DNA of 64,000 bases from assembly GCF_020171725.1 (NCBI RefSeq), contig NZ_JAIVAJ010000005.1, positions 408,480-472,479 of the forward strand, in the 5' to 3' direction. Below, one piece after another: positions 26,636 through 36,948 of this stretch (position 1 is the stretch's first letter; each line of letters starts with the position of its first letter). The stretch comes from Halobacillus litoralis. Its GTDB lineage: Bacteria; Bacillota; Bacilli; Bacillales; Halobacillaceae. The translations under genes were made by a program, and so were the position numbers. The notes below the pieces were generated by a model. That model did no database searches. It had not been told where the DNA came from and worked only from the letters and a program-made list of their open reading frames with translations.

Positions 26636-29080
26636 TCACTTTAGCGATTGCACTCGTTCAATCTGCCAGATATCACGGGCGTATTCCTGAATGGTCCGGT
26701 CACTCGAGAAGGCACCGGAATGAGCGATGTTCACTAAGCTCTTCGCATTCCATAGGCGTTTACGCTGGTAATCCTGACTGACTTTCTTTTGAATATGAAC
26801 ATAATCAGCAAAGTCTTTTAATACAAAGTATTCATCATTATGATGGATGAGTGCGTCATAAAGCTCCTGGAAATCCGTCTCTCCTTTCGAGAACGGACTG
26901 TAGTGCACGAGCTGGTCAAGAACGTTGCGGATTCGTTCGTCCTGCTCATACACCTCTCGTGACGAGTAGCCGCCACTACGGTAATACTCCAACACTTCAT
27001 CAGAGCTTAATCCAAAGGTGTAGATGTTCTCATCACCAACGAAATCGTGAATTTCCACGTTGGCTCCGTCCATCGTACCAACTGTCAGGGCCCCGTTCAT
27101 CATGAACTTCATGTTCCCGGTTCCGGAAGCTTCTTTACTTGCTGTGGAGATTTGCTCACTGACGTTGGCTGCAGGAATGATTTTCTCTGCCAATGATACA
27201 GAATAGTTCGGAAGGAACACGACTTTGATATACGGGTTCACATCCGCGTCGTTGTTGACGACATGTGCAATTCGATTGATCAACTGAATCACTTTCTTAG
27301 CAAAATGGTAGCCTGAGGCTGCTTTAGCTCCGAAGAAAAATGTGCGTGGGACGATTTCAAGCGTCGGGTCTGCTTTTAACTCATTGTATAAGTGCATAAT
27401 ATGAAGGGCATTCATCAATTGACGCTTGTAGCCATGCAGTCGCTTAATCTGGACGTCAAAAATAGATTCGGGGTCGACTGTAATTCCCTGTGTTTCACTT
27501 ACCCAGTTTGCAAAGGAGCGTTTGTTCTCTTGCTTGATGTCGTGCAATTGATCAAGAAAAGCAAGGTCGTCTTTCTTATTCAGCAGGTTCTTCAACTGTT
27601 TCGGGTCTTTCTTCCAGTCCTCCCCAATCGCTTCATTTATGGCATTGGTTAAGGATGGATTTGCGTGCATCAACCAGCGGCGGTGCGTAATCCCATTCGT
27701 TTTATTATTGAAGCGTTCCGGAAACGTATCGTAGAACCGTTTCATTTCGCGTTTCTTCAAAATTTCTGTGTGCAGCTTGGCTACGCCGTTCACGCTGTGG
27801 CTTCCTACAATGGCAAGGTGAGCCATCTTCACTTGACCGTCTGCTACAATCGCGAGGTCCGCAATCCGGTCGAACTCGCCTGGATACGTCTTCCACAATA
27901 TCTGACAGAAGCGTTCATTGATCTCATCGATGATCATGAAGACACGCGGCAGTAAGTTGCGTACCATATCAACCGGCCATGACTCCAGTGCCTCACTCAA
28001 GGTCGTATGGTTCGTATAAGATACCGCTGATTGCGTCAGATCCCACGCTTCTTCCCATCCTAGTCCCTTATCATCCATCAACACCCTCATCAGTTCAGGT
28101 ATGACAAGCGCCGGGTGCGTATCGTTAATGTGAATCGCCACTTTTTCAGCGAACGAGGACCAAGGAAGATTCAGCGCTTCAAAGTTGCGTATGACCGACT
28201 GGACGCCAGCTGATACGAGGAAGTATTCCTGCTTCAACCGCAGTCTTTTCCCATCGTCTGTCGAGTCATCCGGGTATAAAAACTCCGAAATAGCTTCAAG
28301 TGAGCGTTTATGGTCTAAAAAATGACCGAAATGACTTTCGATCTCTGCTTTAGCTAACGTATCTTCTACCGTTGGCTCAGCAGACCATAGACGCAGCGTG
28401 TTCACCGTCTCGTTGTTGTAGCCTACGACTGGCACGTCATACGGCACCGCGCGGATCTGTTCATATCCGGTTTGTTCAAAGTGAAGGTCACCGTCATCAT
28501 TTTCCACGGCGTTCACATGACCGCCAAACCGGACCTCAAGCGCTTCTTCAGGACGTCGTACTTCCCAAAGGAATTGTTGACTCAACCAATCATCCGGCAG
28601 CTCGACCTGCTTCCCGTCAATGATCTGCTGGTCGAACATCCCGTATTTATATCTCATTCCATAGCCATGCCCAGCCAATTCTAAAGAAGCCAGCGAGTCT
28701 AAGAAACAAGCCGCCAACCTTCCGAGTCCACCATTTCCAAGACCCGCATCTTTCTCTTTCTCTTCAAGTTCAGGTAGAGAGAGACCCAGTTCCTTCAATC
28801 CATCATCAACAAGAGACAACATCTGTAAATTCAATAGATTGTTACCTAGCAGGCGGCCCATAAGGAATTCCATAGAGAAATAATAGACTTGTTTCGTCTG
28901 ACTCTCTCTGTATTCCTGCTTGGTCTTCACCCACTCTTCGTTAACCTTGTCCTGCACAAGTGAGCCGAGTGTGCGGTAAGCATCGTACTCTGTTGCAGAC
29001 TCTACTGTTTTTCCGAACTGTGTTTCGAGCTTTTTCCTGAACGCTTCCTGAAACTCCTTCTTGTCACTGAACATCACCAT
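26636..29080 (-). CDS. glgP: Glycogen/maltodextrin phosphorylase
   Basis: An 814-residue GT35 phosphorylase. It releases glucose 1-phosphate from non-reducing ends of glycogen. Visible are YYFSMEFLMGRLL near the N-terminus, GNGGLGRLAACFLDS, DTHPAL, and the pyridoxal-phosphate lysine region GTGNMKFMMNGALT followed by GTMDGANVEI. The ATG at 29078-29080 lies 7 bases after GGGAGG; the longer start at 29095 precedes the ribosome site. It is preceded by glgA with a 23-base gap. Confidence 0.95.
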   Translation of the reverse strand: MVMFSDKKEFQEAFRKKLETQFGKTVESATEYDAYRTLGSLVQDKVNEEWVKTKQEYRESQTKQVYYFSMEFLMGRLLGNNLLNLQMLSLVDDGLKELGLSLPELEEKEKDAGLGNGGLGRLAACFLDSLASLELAGHGYGMRYKYGMFDQQIIDGKQVELPDDWLSQQFLWEVRRPEEALEVRFGGHVNAVENDDGDLHFEQTGYEQIRAVPYDVPVVGYNNETVNTLRLWSAEPTVEDTLAKAEIESHFGHFLDHKRSLEAISEFLYPDDSTDDGKRLRLKQEYFLVSAGVQSVIRNFEALNLPWSSFAEKVAIHINDTHPALVIPELMRVLMDDKGLGWEEAWDLTQSAVSYTNHTTLSEALESWPVDMVRNLLPRVFMIIDEINERFCQILWKTYPGEFDRIADLAIVADGQVKMAHLAIVGSHSVNGVAKLHTEILKKREMKRFYDTFPERFNNKTNGITHRRWLMHANPSLTNAINEAIGEDWKKDPKQLKNLLNKKDDLAFLDQLHDIKQENKRSFANWVSETQGITVDPESIFDVQIKRLHGYKRQLMNALHIMHLYNELKADPTLEIVPRTFFFGAKAASGYHFAKKVIQLINRIAHVVNNDADVNPYIKVVFLPNYSVSLAEKIIPAANVSEQISTASKEASGTGNMKFMMNGALTVGTMDGANVEIHDFVGDENIYTFGLSSDEVLEYYRSGGYSSREVYEQDERIRNVLDQLVHYSPFSKGETDFQELYDALIHHNDEYFVLKDFADYVHIQKKVSQDYQRKRLWNAKSLVNIAHSGAFSSDRTIQEYARDIWQIERVQSLK

Positions 29081-29103
29081 GTGATTTCCTCCCATTGTCT
29101 CCC

Positions 29104-30534
29104 CTACTCAAGCATGGTTCGGTAAAGATCCAAATACTGACTAGCGGATTTCTTCCAAGTGAACTTACTCTTGCAAATGTTCTTCGTCAGTTTTTGCCAA
29201 GATGCAGGTTCATGATAGAGTGCAATGGCCCGGCGGATCGTGTAGAGCATGTCATGAGCGTTGTAATGGGTAAACGTAAATCCATTTCCCTCTCCCGTGT
29301 CTTCATCATACGACTCGACGGTGTCTTTCAGTCCACCCGTTTCCCTGACAATCGGAGCTGTCATGTAGCGCAGTGCAATCAACTGTCCGATTCCACACGG
29401 TTCAAAGCGTGACGGCATCAGGAACAAATCGCTGGCTGCATAAATCTGCCTTGAGAAAGGTTCCGAGAATCGAATATTCGTGGACATCTTGTCGGGATGG
29501 CGGTCCTGGACCCACTGCAGCATCTGTTCGTATTGGTATTCTCCAGTACCGAGCACAACCATTTGTACATCATCATGATACAAAAGCTCATCGATAACAC
29601 GCCCGATCAGGTCGAAGCCTTTCTGTTCCACCAGCCTGGAAACGATGCCAATCATCGGGACATCCTTCCGTACCGGTAAACCGAGCTGTTCTTGAAGCCA
29701 CATCTTGTTTTGAGCCTTCTTGATCAAAGAGCTGCGATAAGGAAAAGCGAGAGCCTCATCTTTCATAGGATTATAGTTTTGGTCGTCGATGCCATTGACG
29801 ATTCCTACGAGCTCATTCGACCTTTTTCGAAGGACTCCGTCTAGATTTTCCCCATAATAAGGCGTTTGAATCTCTTCTGCGTAAGTTTCACTCACTGTTG
29901 TAATGAAATCCGCATAATTCAAAGCCCCTTTCATGAAGTTGATGTTGCCAAAGAATTCAAATGCGTCATCTCTCATCATACCCTCATCGAAGTCCATCAA
30001 ATCGTGTAAAACCGACTGTGCATAAATCCCTTGGTACTTTAAATTATGGATCGTAAAGACGGTTTTCATACCTTGAAACTTCTCTACATCCTTGTAATGG
30101 GTATGTAAGAAAACCGGAAGCAAACCCGTCTGCCAGTCGTGACAATGCAGAACGTCAGGTGTCCAGTCCCAAGATACCATCAGCTCCATGACCGCGCGGT
30201 TGAAAAAGACAAAGCGTTCGGCTTCATCATCATACCCGTATAAATTCGATCGTTTGAAATAATATTCATTATCAATAAAATAGACAGGAATTCCTTCATA
30301 CTCTATATATTCAATTCCAACATATTGGTTACGCCAGCCCATCGGCGCCTCAAGTTCCTGTACATGCCCCAGCTGCATTTTCCATTTGTCATCCATCATT
30401 TCATATTTCGGAAGGATGACCCGGACATCGGCTCCTTGAGTCTTCAGCGCTTGAGGGAGCGTTCCCAACACGTCCGCAAGCCCTCCAGTTTTGATAAACG
30501 GGGTACACTCTGAACCAACCATCAACACTTTCAT
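29104..30534 (-). CDS. glgA: Glycogen synthase (ADP-glucose)
   Basis: About 476 residues of a GT5 starch/glycogen synthase, which extends alpha-1,4-glucan from ADP-glucose. The N-terminal KTGGLADVLGTLP motif binds ADP-glucose; other marks are HDWQTGLLP, GIVNGIDDQNYNP and the C-terminal SRFEPCGIGQL. The natural N-terminus MKVLMVGSE places the start at 30534; the frame is open 52 codons further but into non-homologous sequence that includes an intergenic hairpin. AAGGAG lies 12 bases upstream, a little far. Confidence 0.95.
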   Translation of the reverse strand: MKVLMVGSECTPFIKTGGLADVLGTLPQALKTQGADVRVILPKYEMMDDKWKMQLGHVQELEAPMGWRNQYVGIEYIEYEGIPVYFIDNEYYFKRSNLYGYDDEAERFVFFNRAVMELMVSWDWTPDVLHCHDWQTGLLPVFLHTHYKDVEKFQGMKTVFTIHNLKYQGIYAQSVLHDLMDFDEGMMRDDAFEFFGNINFMKGALNYADFITTVSETYAEEIQTPYYGENLDGVLRKRSNELVGIVNGIDDQNYNPMKDEALAFPYRSSLIKKAQNKMWLQEQLGLPVRKDVPMIGIVSRLVEQKGFDLIGRVIDELLYHDDVQMVVLGTGEYQYEQMLQWVQDRHPDKMSTNIRFSEPFSRQIYAASDLFLMPSRFEPCGIGQLIALRYMTAPIVRETGGLKDTVESYDEDTGEGNGFTFTHYNAHDMLYTIRRAIALYHEPASWQKLTKNICKSKFTWKKSASQYLDLYRTMLE

Positions 30535-30571
30535 TCTATTCAGACACTCCTTATTTTTTGTTATGATAAGA

Positions 30572-30601
30572 GGGCTGTCTGAATGATTGTTCGGACAGCC
30601 C
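30572..30601 (-). other. Intra-operon hairpin between glgD and glgA
   Basis: GGGCTGTC and GACAGCCC form an 8-base stem with a 14-base loop in the 77-base gap between glgD and glgA. The following sequence is not a clean T run, so it is more likely an attenuator, processing or stability element than a full terminator. Confidence 0.55.
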
Positions 30602-30611
30602 CCGCTTTTAT

Positions 30612-31718
30612 TTACATCGATTTTCTTTTGGGTACGACAAAAGGCTTCTCTGGTGCACCGATTAAGGTGCGCCCTTCTGAAATCTTGCAATCTTTGTCCA
30701 GGATGACGTTCTCCAAAACAGCGTTCGGCTCGATTTCACAGCGCTGCATGATGATCGAATTCTTCACGACCGCTCCCTCACCGATTTTGACCCCACGGAA
30801 GAGGATGCTGTCTTCTACATGTCCTTCAATGACGCAGCCATTGGCAACAAGCGTGTTCATCACGTCTGAAGATGGTAAATACTTAGAAGGCGCCTCGTTC
30901 TTCACTTTTGTGAAAACTGGAGCATCATCCGAGAATAGACCATCGTGTTCATCGGCTTCAAGAAGCTTACTGCTGTTGCGGTAATAGCTTTCAACCGAGT
31001 TGATGAGCGCGTGAGTCCCTTTATATTCATAAGCATGCACGTGAAGTTCTGACAGCCTCGACTTGATGCCATCAAGGAAGAAGTGGCTGCTTCCGTGTGC
31101 GATACACTGCTGAATAAGGTCGATCATCAATTCTTTCTTAATTAAATACATATCCATATAGACATTGATGCTGCTGTGATCATTATGAATACCTGTCACA
31201 CGGCTGTTCTGATCAATTTCAAGCTTGTGGGCCCGCTGGTATTCCGGGTAAAGCTCATCTGCACGGTTGTAGATCACCGTGACATCTGCATTCACCTTCT
31301 TGTGCTCTTTCAAAACATCCTGGAAGTTGATGTTGCAAATGTTCTGTGAACCTGTGACTAAAATATAGTCAGCCCATGCACGGTGCAGGAAGTCGATATT
31401 GTTATGGAAGTGCTGCAAATCCCCTTTGGAAATATCCGTCGGGTCATTCCAGTCAGGAGGAAGAATGAACAATCCTCCACGCTTCCTATCTAAATCCCAC
31501 GCCTTTCCCTGCTCGAGGTGGTCCATCAGAGAGCGATATTTACGTCTCGCAAATACAGCAACCGATTCGATTCTCGAGTTCGTCATATTTGATACGGTGA
31601 AGTCGATCATCCGGTACCGTCCACCGAACGGAACGGCCGCTCCACACCGAAAATAAGTTAATTCATCTAACAAGTCCTGTTCATGATCCAAGTTGATAAT
31701 TCCGGCAATACGATCCAT
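30612..31718 (-). CDS. glgD: Glucose-1-phosphate adenylyltransferase subunit GlgD
   Basis: The 368-residue GlgD subunit, a relative of GlgC that forms a hetero-oligomer with it in bacilli and raises ADP-glucose synthesis. It has a nucleotidyltransferase domain in which the usual GGxGTRL loop is missing (starting MDRIAGIINL), as is typical for GlgD, FGGRYRMIDF, DLDRKRGGLFILPP and a C-terminal left-handed beta helix with hexapeptide repeats. AAAGGAGG lies 5 bases before the ATG; the gap to glgC is 12 bases. Confidence 0.95.
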   Translation of the reverse strand: MDRIAGIINLDHEQDLLDELTYFRCGAAVPFGGRYRMIDFTVSNMTNSRIESVAVFARRKYRSLMDHLEQGKAWDLDRKRGGLFILPPDWNDPTDISKGDLQHFHNNIDFLHRAWADYILVTGSQNICNINFQDVLKEHKKVNADVTVIYNRADELYPEYQRAHKLEIDQNSRVTGIHNDHSSINVYMDMYLIKKELMIDLIQQCIAHGSSHFFLDGIKSRLSELHVHAYEYKGTHALINSVESYYRNSSKLLEADEHDGLFSDDAPVFTKVKNEAPSKYLPSSDVMNTLVANGCVIEGHVEDSILFRGVKIGEGAVVKNSIIMQRCEIEPNAVLENVILDKDCKISEGRTLIGAPEKPFVVPKRKSM

Positions 31719-31730
31719 AATATCCTCCTT

Positions 31731-32888
31731 TTAGCTATTAACGTAGCTTGACGCTAGTACGCTGCCTTGTTCGGCTACTAATGTGATTTCACTACCCGGC
31801 GTCGGATCTCCGATCACCGCTCCGTCTTCAATGACGGTTCCTTTCGAGATGATCGCGCGGTTGATCGTCACGTTCTTCCCAATCTTCACTTCCGGCATGA
31901 TGACGGAATCTTTTACGACCGACGATGCATTCACATGGACACCATAGAAAATGATCGACGTGTCGATTGTGCCGTGAATGCGGCAGCCTTCATTGATCAA
32001 AGCATTTTTCACTCTGGCTGTCGGCGCAATATATTGTGGAGGCTGGTTTGGATTCTTCGAGTAAATCCTCCAGCTCTGGTCATTCAAGTTCAAATCAGAG
32101 TCTTTCTTCAATAAATCCATGTTCGCTTCCCATAAGCTTTCAACGGTACCAACATCTTTCCAATAGCCGTCAAAACGGTAAGCCATCAGGTTTTTTTCAT
32201 CATTTAGTAACGCAGGAATGATATCCTTACCAAAGTCGTGTGAGGATTGCTCCTTCTCTGCATCATCCATCAAATACTGTTTCAAAACGTCCCACTTGAA
32301 AATATAAACGCCCATTGAGGCAAGGTTGCTCTTCGGAAATTCAGGCTTCTCATCGAATTCATCGATTCGTCCCTCTTCATCCGTGTTCATGATGCCGAAA
32401 CGATTCGCCTCTTCCCATGGCACTTCGATAACTGAAATGGTCGCATCCGCATTAGTCAGCTTATGATGCTCCAGCATTTCGCCATAGTCCATTTTGTAAA
32501 TGTGATCCCCTGAAAGAATTAGGACATGTTCAGGTTCATATTGATTCAAAAATTGGATGTTCCGATAAATCGCGTTGGCGGTCCCTGTGTACCAGCCTCC
32601 GCCCTCTGACTGCATGAAAGGAGGCAGTACGGATACTCCACCATAGTTTCGGTCCAGGTCCCAAGGTGAACCGATTCCGATATAATCATTCAAAATGAGT
32701 GGTTCATACTGTGTCAGTACGCCCACAGTGTCAATGCCTGAGTTCGTACAGTTACTAAGTGGAAAGTCGATAATACGGTATTTCCCCCCAAAGTAAACGG
32801 CAGGCTTCGCAATCCGCTTCGTTAACGATTTAAGCCTTGTTCCTTGACCTCCTGCTAAAAGCATAGCGACACATTCTTTGTTCTTCAT
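31731..32888 (-). CDS. glgC: Glucose-1-phosphate adenylyltransferase
   Basis: The 385-residue catalytic subunit making ADP-glucose from glucose 1-phosphate and ATP. Marks: [14 protein letters not shown] (nucleotide loop), [34 protein letters not shown] (metal-binding Asp) and C-terminal beta-helix repeats. Its ATG at 32888 overlaps the glgB stop (ATGA) and AAGGAGG stands 7 bases upstream inside glgB, so the longer frame (to 32981) is rejected. Translational coupling to glgB is likely. Confidence 0.96.
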   Translation of the reverse strand: MKNKECVAMLLAGGQGTRLKSLTKRIAKPAVYFGGKYRIIDFPLSNCTNSGIDTVGVLTQYEPLILNDYIGIGSPWDLDRNYGGVSVLPPFMQSEGGGWYTGTANAIYRNIQFLNQYEPEHVLILSGDHIYKMDYGEMLEHHKLTNADATISVIEVPWEEANRFGIMNTDEEGRIDEFDEKPEFPKSNLASMGVYIFKWDVLKQYLMDDAEKEQSSHDFGKDIIPALLNDEKNLMAYRFDGYWKDVGTVESLWEANMDLLKKDSDLNLNDQSWRIYSKNPNQPPQYIAPTARVKNALINEGCRIHGTIDTSIIFYGVHVNASSVVKDSVIMPEVKIGKNVTINRAIISKGTVIEDGAVIGDPTPGSEITLVAEQGSVLASSYVNS

Positions 32889-34795
32889 GATCTTTCCTCC
32901 TTGTTTGCTGAAGTTCGTTTCAAGAAGCTCACACCGAGCGGGGGAATTGTCATGGTTATATGCTGATCCTGGCCCTGCCAAGGTTCAGCGACCGCGTCTA
33001 AAGCAACACCATTAATCTGTCCAGAACCACCGAAGTGTTCCGCATCACTCGAGAAAACTTCATTATATGAGCCTTGTTGCGGTACTCCCACTTTATAGTT
33101 GTGATAAACTTCGGGAGTGAAATTACATACAATCACAAGCTGGTCTTGGCTTGTACGTCCATTTCGGACAAATGAAATGACACTTTGTTCATAGTTATGA
33201 GGGTCGATCCAAGAGAATCCTTCTTCTTTATGATCCAATTCCCACAGTGCCGGCATTTCACGATATAGAAGATGAAGCTGTTCCATGTAACGCTTGGCAG
33301 CCGCATGGGAATCATAATCCAGCAGTTCCCAGTCAAGATCCTCTAAATCTTTCCATTCATCAAATTGTCCGAATTCACCTCCCATGAAGAGTAGTTTTTT
33401 ACCAGGATGGGCATACATGTAAGCAAGAAAGGCTCGTAAGTTCGCAAACTTCTGCCAATAATCACCCGGCATTTTATTTAATAACGACTTCTTACCATGA
33501 ACGACTTCATCGTGAGAAATCGGCAGTACAAAGTTTTCTGAGAAAGCATACATCAGGGAGAACGTAATCAAGTTGTGATGATACTTTCTGTGGATGGGAT
33601 CGGTCTCCATGTACTTGAGCATGTCGTTCATCCATCCCATGTTCCATTTATAGTTAAAGCCAAGACCACCGATATAAGTCGGTGCGCTGACCATCGGCCA
33701 CGAAGTTGATTCTTCAGCCATCATGAGTACATTCGGTACCTCTTCAAAAATCGCTTCATTCATTTTCTTAATGAACGAGACGGCTTCAAGGTTCTCTCGC
33801 CCGCCGTATTCGTTCAGCTCCCACTCCCCGTCTTCTTTACCGAAGTCGAGGTAAAGCATACTGGCGACCGCATCGACCCGGAGCCCGTCCAGGTGATATT
33901 CTTTCAACCAGTAGATGGCGTTCGAGATCAGGAAGCTCTGCACTTCGTTACGGGCAAAGTCGAATGTGAGCGTCCCCCACTGGGTCTTCTCCGCTTTGCT
34001 CGGGTTTGCGTATTCATAGAGAGCTTCTCCATCGAACCTTCTCAGGCCGTGTTCATCTTTACAAAAATGACCCGGCACCCAGTCCAGAATGACGCCGATT
34101 CCGTTTTGGTGACATTGATCGACGAAGTATTTGAAGTCATCCGGTGTCCCGTAGCGGGATGTGACAGCAAAGTATCCTGTGATCTGATATCCCCAAGAGC
34201 GATCGAATGGGTGCTCCATAATCGGCAGCAGCTCAATATGGGTATATCCAAGCTCCTTCACATAAGGAATCACCATATCAGCATATTCACGGAAATTATA
34301 GAAGACTTCGGGTTCGATATACTTCCAGGAACCTAAATGGAGTTCGTAAATGGATATGGGGGATTCGTAGAGATTCCTCGACTGCCTGTCCTTGATCCAC
34401 TCTTCATCATTCCAGTCATAATCATCCAGTGGATAGACTTTAGAAGCTGTATCGGGGCGTAGCTCGCTTGAGAAAGCATAAGGGTCCGCTTTCAATCTCA
34501 AATGACCATGAGGGGTCAGAATTTCGTATTTATAAATCGTTCCTTTTTCAATAGAGGGAATGAAGGTAAACCAAAGCCCTTCATCGTTGATCCGCCTCAT
34601 TGGGTGCTCACGACCATCCCAGTTATTGAATGGTCCCACAACGCTTACCTTCTCTGCATTCGGGGCCCATACACCAAACCTGATGCCTTCTTGTCCATTT
34701 TGATTATCACGATGGGCTCCTAACAGTTCATGACTGTATCTGAGATTCCCTTCATGAAATAAAAAAATATCCTGCTCTAAAGCTGTATCATTCAT
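32885..34795 (-). CDS. glgB: 1,4-alpha-glucan branching enzyme
   Basis: A 636-residue GH13 branching enzyme, first gene of the glycogen operon. It has a CBM48 domain ([21 protein letters not shown]) and a catalytic barrel with [27 protein letters not shown] (nucleophile), [10 protein letters not shown] (acid) and [15 protein letters not shown]. It introduces alpha-1,6 branches into glycogen. The ATG has AGAGGAG 10 bases upstream and a SigA-type promoter lies 50-80 bases before it. Confidence 0.96.
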   Translation of the reverse strand: MNDTALEQDIFLFHEGNLRYSHELLGAHRDNQNGQEGIRFGVWAPNAEKVSVVGPFNNWDGREHPMRRINDEGLWFTFIPSIEKGTIYKYEILTPHGHLRLKADPYAFSSELRPDTASKVYPLDDYDWNDEEWIKDRQSRNLYESPISIYELHLGSWKYIEPEVFYNFREYADMVIPYVKELGYTHIELLPIMEHPFDRSWGYQITGYFAVTSRYGTPDDFKYFVDQCHQNGIGVILDWVPGHFCKDEHGLRRFDGEALYEYANPSKAEKTQWGTLTFDFARNEVQSFLISNAIYWLKEYHLDGLRVDAVASMLYLDFGKEDGEWELNEYGGRENLEAVSFIKKMNEAIFEEVPNVLMMAEESTSWPMVSAPTYIGGLGFNYKWNMGWMNDMLKYMETDPIHRKYHHNLITFSLMYAFSENFVLPISHDEVVHGKKSLLNKMPGDYWQKFANLRAFLAYMYAHPGKKLLFMGGEFGQFDEWKDLEDLDWELLDYDSHAAAKRYMEQLHLLYREMPALWELDHKEEGFSWIDPHNYEQSVISFVRNGRTSQDQLVIVCNFTPEVYHNYKVGVPQQGSYNEVFSSDAEHFGGSGQINGVALDAVAEPWQGQDQHITMTIPPLGVSFLKRTSANKEERS

Positions 34796-34846
34796 CGTGC
34801 CACCACTCCTCTCAACGACTGACTCGAATTACTTGACATACTTTAA

Positions 34847-34875
34847 TCATAAATTCTCGAATAACCTTTTACAAT
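34847..34875 (-). promoter_or_regulatory. SigA-type promoter of the glycogen operon
   Basis: On the minus strand TTGTAA (34870-34875), 17 bases, TATGAT (34847-34852). It lies 52 bases before the glgB start. One start for the whole glgBCDAP-GH13 run is consistent with the small gaps. Confidence 0.6.
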
Positions 34876-35071
34876 TAAATTTTTGAAAAAATTCTGAAAA
34901 GTTTTGTCGATTTGTGTTCTTTTTCACTCGCATGTAAAAAAACACCTTTAGTAAGCGTTTGCAATAGTCTGTATTCCACAATTTTACAAGTGAAAACCTT
35001 CACAGCACAGATTGTTTCACCGAAAAGATTTAGTGGTATAACGTTAAAAATGAATCAAAGAGGTGAGCCTT

Positions 35072-35500
35072 GTGTCATTAACCGGAATCAGTCTATTCAT
35101 CATTGCCGTTTCCTTCGCATTCATTGCCATTTTTGTCATCAAGACATTAAAAGCGGCTTCAGGCACGATGACCAGCGTCTCCCAAACGCTTGAAAAAGTA
35201 GAAGGGCAGATGCAGGGAATTACAAGTGAATCAGAAAGTCTTTTGAAAAAGACGAATCGAATTGCAGAAGACGTAGAAAACAAAACGCAGACGTTGAATG
35301 GCTTCGTAGAGTCCATCAACAACGTAGGATCGACGGTCGGATCCGTCAATACGTCTCTTCAAGGCATGGCTGAAAGTGTTGCACATGCTTCCAACCAGAA
35401 AGACGAACGGGTTGTAAAAGCGATGAAATGGGGCGATGCTGCAATCGAGCTCTATTTAAAGTGGAAAACAAAGAAAGACCAGACGGGAAGGAAGGGATGA
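35072..35500 (+). CDS. DUF948 (YtxG-like) membrane-anchored protein, copy 1
   Basis: A 142-residue protein with one N-terminal membrane helix (ISLFIIAVSFAFIAIFVIKTL) followed by a long helical region of coiled-coil character (TLEKVEGQMQGI, LLKKTNRIAEDVENK). This is the DUF948 layout of Bacillus YtxG, a general-stress protein of unknown role. A GTG at 35072 follows AGAGGTG by 6 bases and is chosen over the GTG at 35063, which overlaps that site. First of four closely spaced genes. Confidence 0.8.
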   Translation: MSLTGISLFIIAVSFAFIAIFVIKTLKAASGTMTSVSQTLEKVEGQMQGITSESESLLKKTNRIAEDVENKTQTLNGFVESINNVGSTVGSVNTSLQGMAESVAHASNQKDERVVKAMKWGDAAIELYLKWKTKKDQTGRKG

Positions 35501-35504
35501 TAAG

Positions 35505-35957
35505 ATGGATTGGTTAGGAATCGGCGTATTCATTATAGGCATTGCCTTTGCAGTCGTATCGATCTTCTTGATGAAAGCATTGAACAACCTGGCAGAGGTA
35601 TTGAAAGGCGTTACCAAAACCGTAAACCAACTACCTGAGCAGTTGGATTCTGTTATGAGCGAGACTTCCAATGTCCTCCATAACAGCAACGATACATTAG
35701 CTGATATCAATGAGAAGGTACGCGCGCTCAGCCCGCTGTTTTATATCGTAGGTGATATCGGAGAATCCTCACGCAAACTTACATCCTCTCTCGTAGATAT
35801 GACCTCCTCTATGAAAGAAAGCACTCATGAAGGGGAGAAACGCGTCCACGAAGAAGGATGGAGAGGGATTTACGGGGCCCTGGCCCTCTCGTATTACTTG
35901 ATCCAGAAGCGTAATGCCTTAAAAACAGTTCAAATCAAGAGCCAGACGAATGAATAA
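35505..35957 (+). CDS. DUF948 (YtxG-like) membrane-anchored protein, copy 2
   Basis: A 150-residue relative of the preceding protein: N-terminal helix (LGIGVFIIGIAFAVVSIFLM), then a helical region (LAEVLKGVTKTVNQLPEQL, LADINEKVRAL, DIGESSRKLTSSLVDM). It starts 5 bases after copy 1, which suggests a local duplication followed by divergence. Both probably face the cytoplasm with their coiled coils and may associate with each other. Confidence 0.8.
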   Translation: MDWLGIGVFIIGIAFAVVSIFLMKALNNLAEVLKGVTKTVNQLPEQLDSVMSETSNVLHNSNDTLADINEKVRALSPLFYIVGDIGESSRKLTSSLVDMTSSMKESTHEGEKRVHEEGWRGIYGALALSYYLIQKRNALKTVQIKSQTNE

Positions 35958-36189
35958 GAAGGAATGGATCAGCGGTGCCCTTCTCGGCGTCCTGACAGGA
36001 GCTGTGCTCCATCGCTACAAGGACAAACCCCAAGCCCTGGCAGACGGGTATCGAAGCAAACGAGCAAAATTGTACACCGAAGGTCAGAAGCAGTATGATA
36101 TCGTTCAATCATCAAAACTACGCATGGCTGCATCCGCAGAGAAGCATGCAGTCGAAAGGGGAAATAGGAATGAAACAAAAGAACAATAA
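35950..36189 (+). CDS. Small basic membrane-associated protein of the ytx-like cluster
   Basis: A 79-residue protein with a short hydrophobic N-terminus (ISGALLGVLTGAVLH) and a basic helical tail. It overlaps the end of the preceding gene by 8 bases. It resembles small YtxH-like proteins in layout, but I cannot assign a family with confidence. Confidence 0.65.
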   Translation: MNKKEWISGALLGVLTGAVLHRYKDKPQALADGYRSKRAKLYTEGQKQYDIVQSSKLRMAASAEKHAVERGNRNETKEQ

Positions 36190-36634
36190 ACTGCCATTAG
36201 CCATCTTAGCCGGAGCTGTAATCGGAGGGGCTTTCGTACTGATCCGTAACCCCGAGGAGCGCCGCCGATTGAAAGACCAATCACGCTCAACCAAGGACTC
36301 GATCACTACTTACGCGTCAGAAGCCAAAGAAAACCCGACAGAAACAAAGGATGCCGTCGTTTCAAAAGTACGAAGCTTCGTCTCCGCAGCCACTGAAGTC
36401 GTCTCGACTCTTCAAAGCGTCTACAACGAACAGGGTCAAGAGATTAAAGAGAAGGCGAAAGAAATTAAAGAAGAATCACAAGAGGTCTTAGATACAGCCA
36501 AGGAAGCAGGCGCTGAACTGCAGGAAGCTGGAGAGAAGGCACAGGAAGAGCTGTCCGATTCCACGGATGAAGAACAAGTAGCAGCCCCACCTGCTGAAGG
36601 AAAAGTCACAGACCTGACAACCCAGAGACATTAA
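36170..36634 (+). CDS. YtxH-like protein
   Basis: A 154-residue protein with an N-terminal hydrophobic segment (LPLAILAGAVIGGAFVLI), the NPEERRRLKD stretch common in YtxH/gas-vesicle GvpP-like proteins, then a long charged helical tail rich in Lys, Glu and Ala (KEKAKEIKEESQEVLDTAK) like LEA proteins. It starts with ATG at 36170 (AAAGGGG and AGGA upstream), overlapping the previous gene by 20 bases; a longer frame from 36095 is not homologous in style. Probably an envelope or desiccation/general-stress protein. Confidence 0.7.
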   Translation: MKQKNNKLPLAILAGAVIGGAFVLIRNPEERRRLKDQSRSTKDSITTYASEAKENPTETKDAVVSKVRSFVSAATEVVSTLQSVYNEQGQEIKEKAKEIKEESQEVLDTAKEAGAELQEAGEKAQEELSDSTDEEQVAAPPAEGKVTDLTTQRH

Positions 36635-36638
36635 TAAG

Positions 36639-36669
36639 AAAGGGCGAAACCACCACGGTTTCGCCCTTT
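36639..36669. terminator. Terminator shared by the ytx-like operon and the 56-residue gene
   Basis: AAAGGGCGAAACC and GGTTTCGCCCTTT form a 13-base stem with a 5-base loop between two convergent genes, so it may stop both. Confidence 0.8.
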
Positions 36670-36673
36670 GCGT

Positions 36674-36844
36674 TTATTTCTTTTTCTGATTACCGAAGTA
36701 TTCGTCTTTGTTTACATATTCGTTGGGTGGTGCACCGAATTCTTCGTTGTAATTTTTGAACTGTGCTTTACGGCCATTTCTTTTCTCACCATGGTTTTGA
36801 TTCTCTTTGAACTGATTGTCAGGCTTTTTATCTTTTTTGCTCAT
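36674..36844 (-). CDS. Small hydrophilic protein (56 residues)
   Basis: A short gene with a clear GAGGTG ribosome site 8 bases before its ATG. The product is very polar (Lys, Asn, Glu, Gln) with an NYNEEFGAPPNEYVNK stretch and basic ends, and no hydrophobic segment. It recalls small spore or stress proteins of bacilli in composition only; I do not recognise it. Confidence 0.6.
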   Translation of the reverse strand: MSKKDKKPDNQFKENQNHGEKRNGRKAQFKNYNEEFGAPPNEYVNKDEYFGNQKKK

Positions 36845-36948
36845 TAGTCAATCACCTCAGTCTTAAGATGAGCGAATTAGGCTCATTTTATGTACGACAT
36901 TTGAGTCGTTGAGGTGGTGGGAAGGAGCCACTTCTGTGCCCCCTATTT

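Noticed and set aside
30535..30690. Longer N-terminus for glgA
   Set aside because: The extra 52 codons run through the intergenic hairpin and into glgD and do not look like glycogen synthase; the MKVLMVGSE start is standard.
33893..34336. 147-residue plus-strand frame inside glgB
   Set aside because: Antisense shadow of the conserved branching enzyme.
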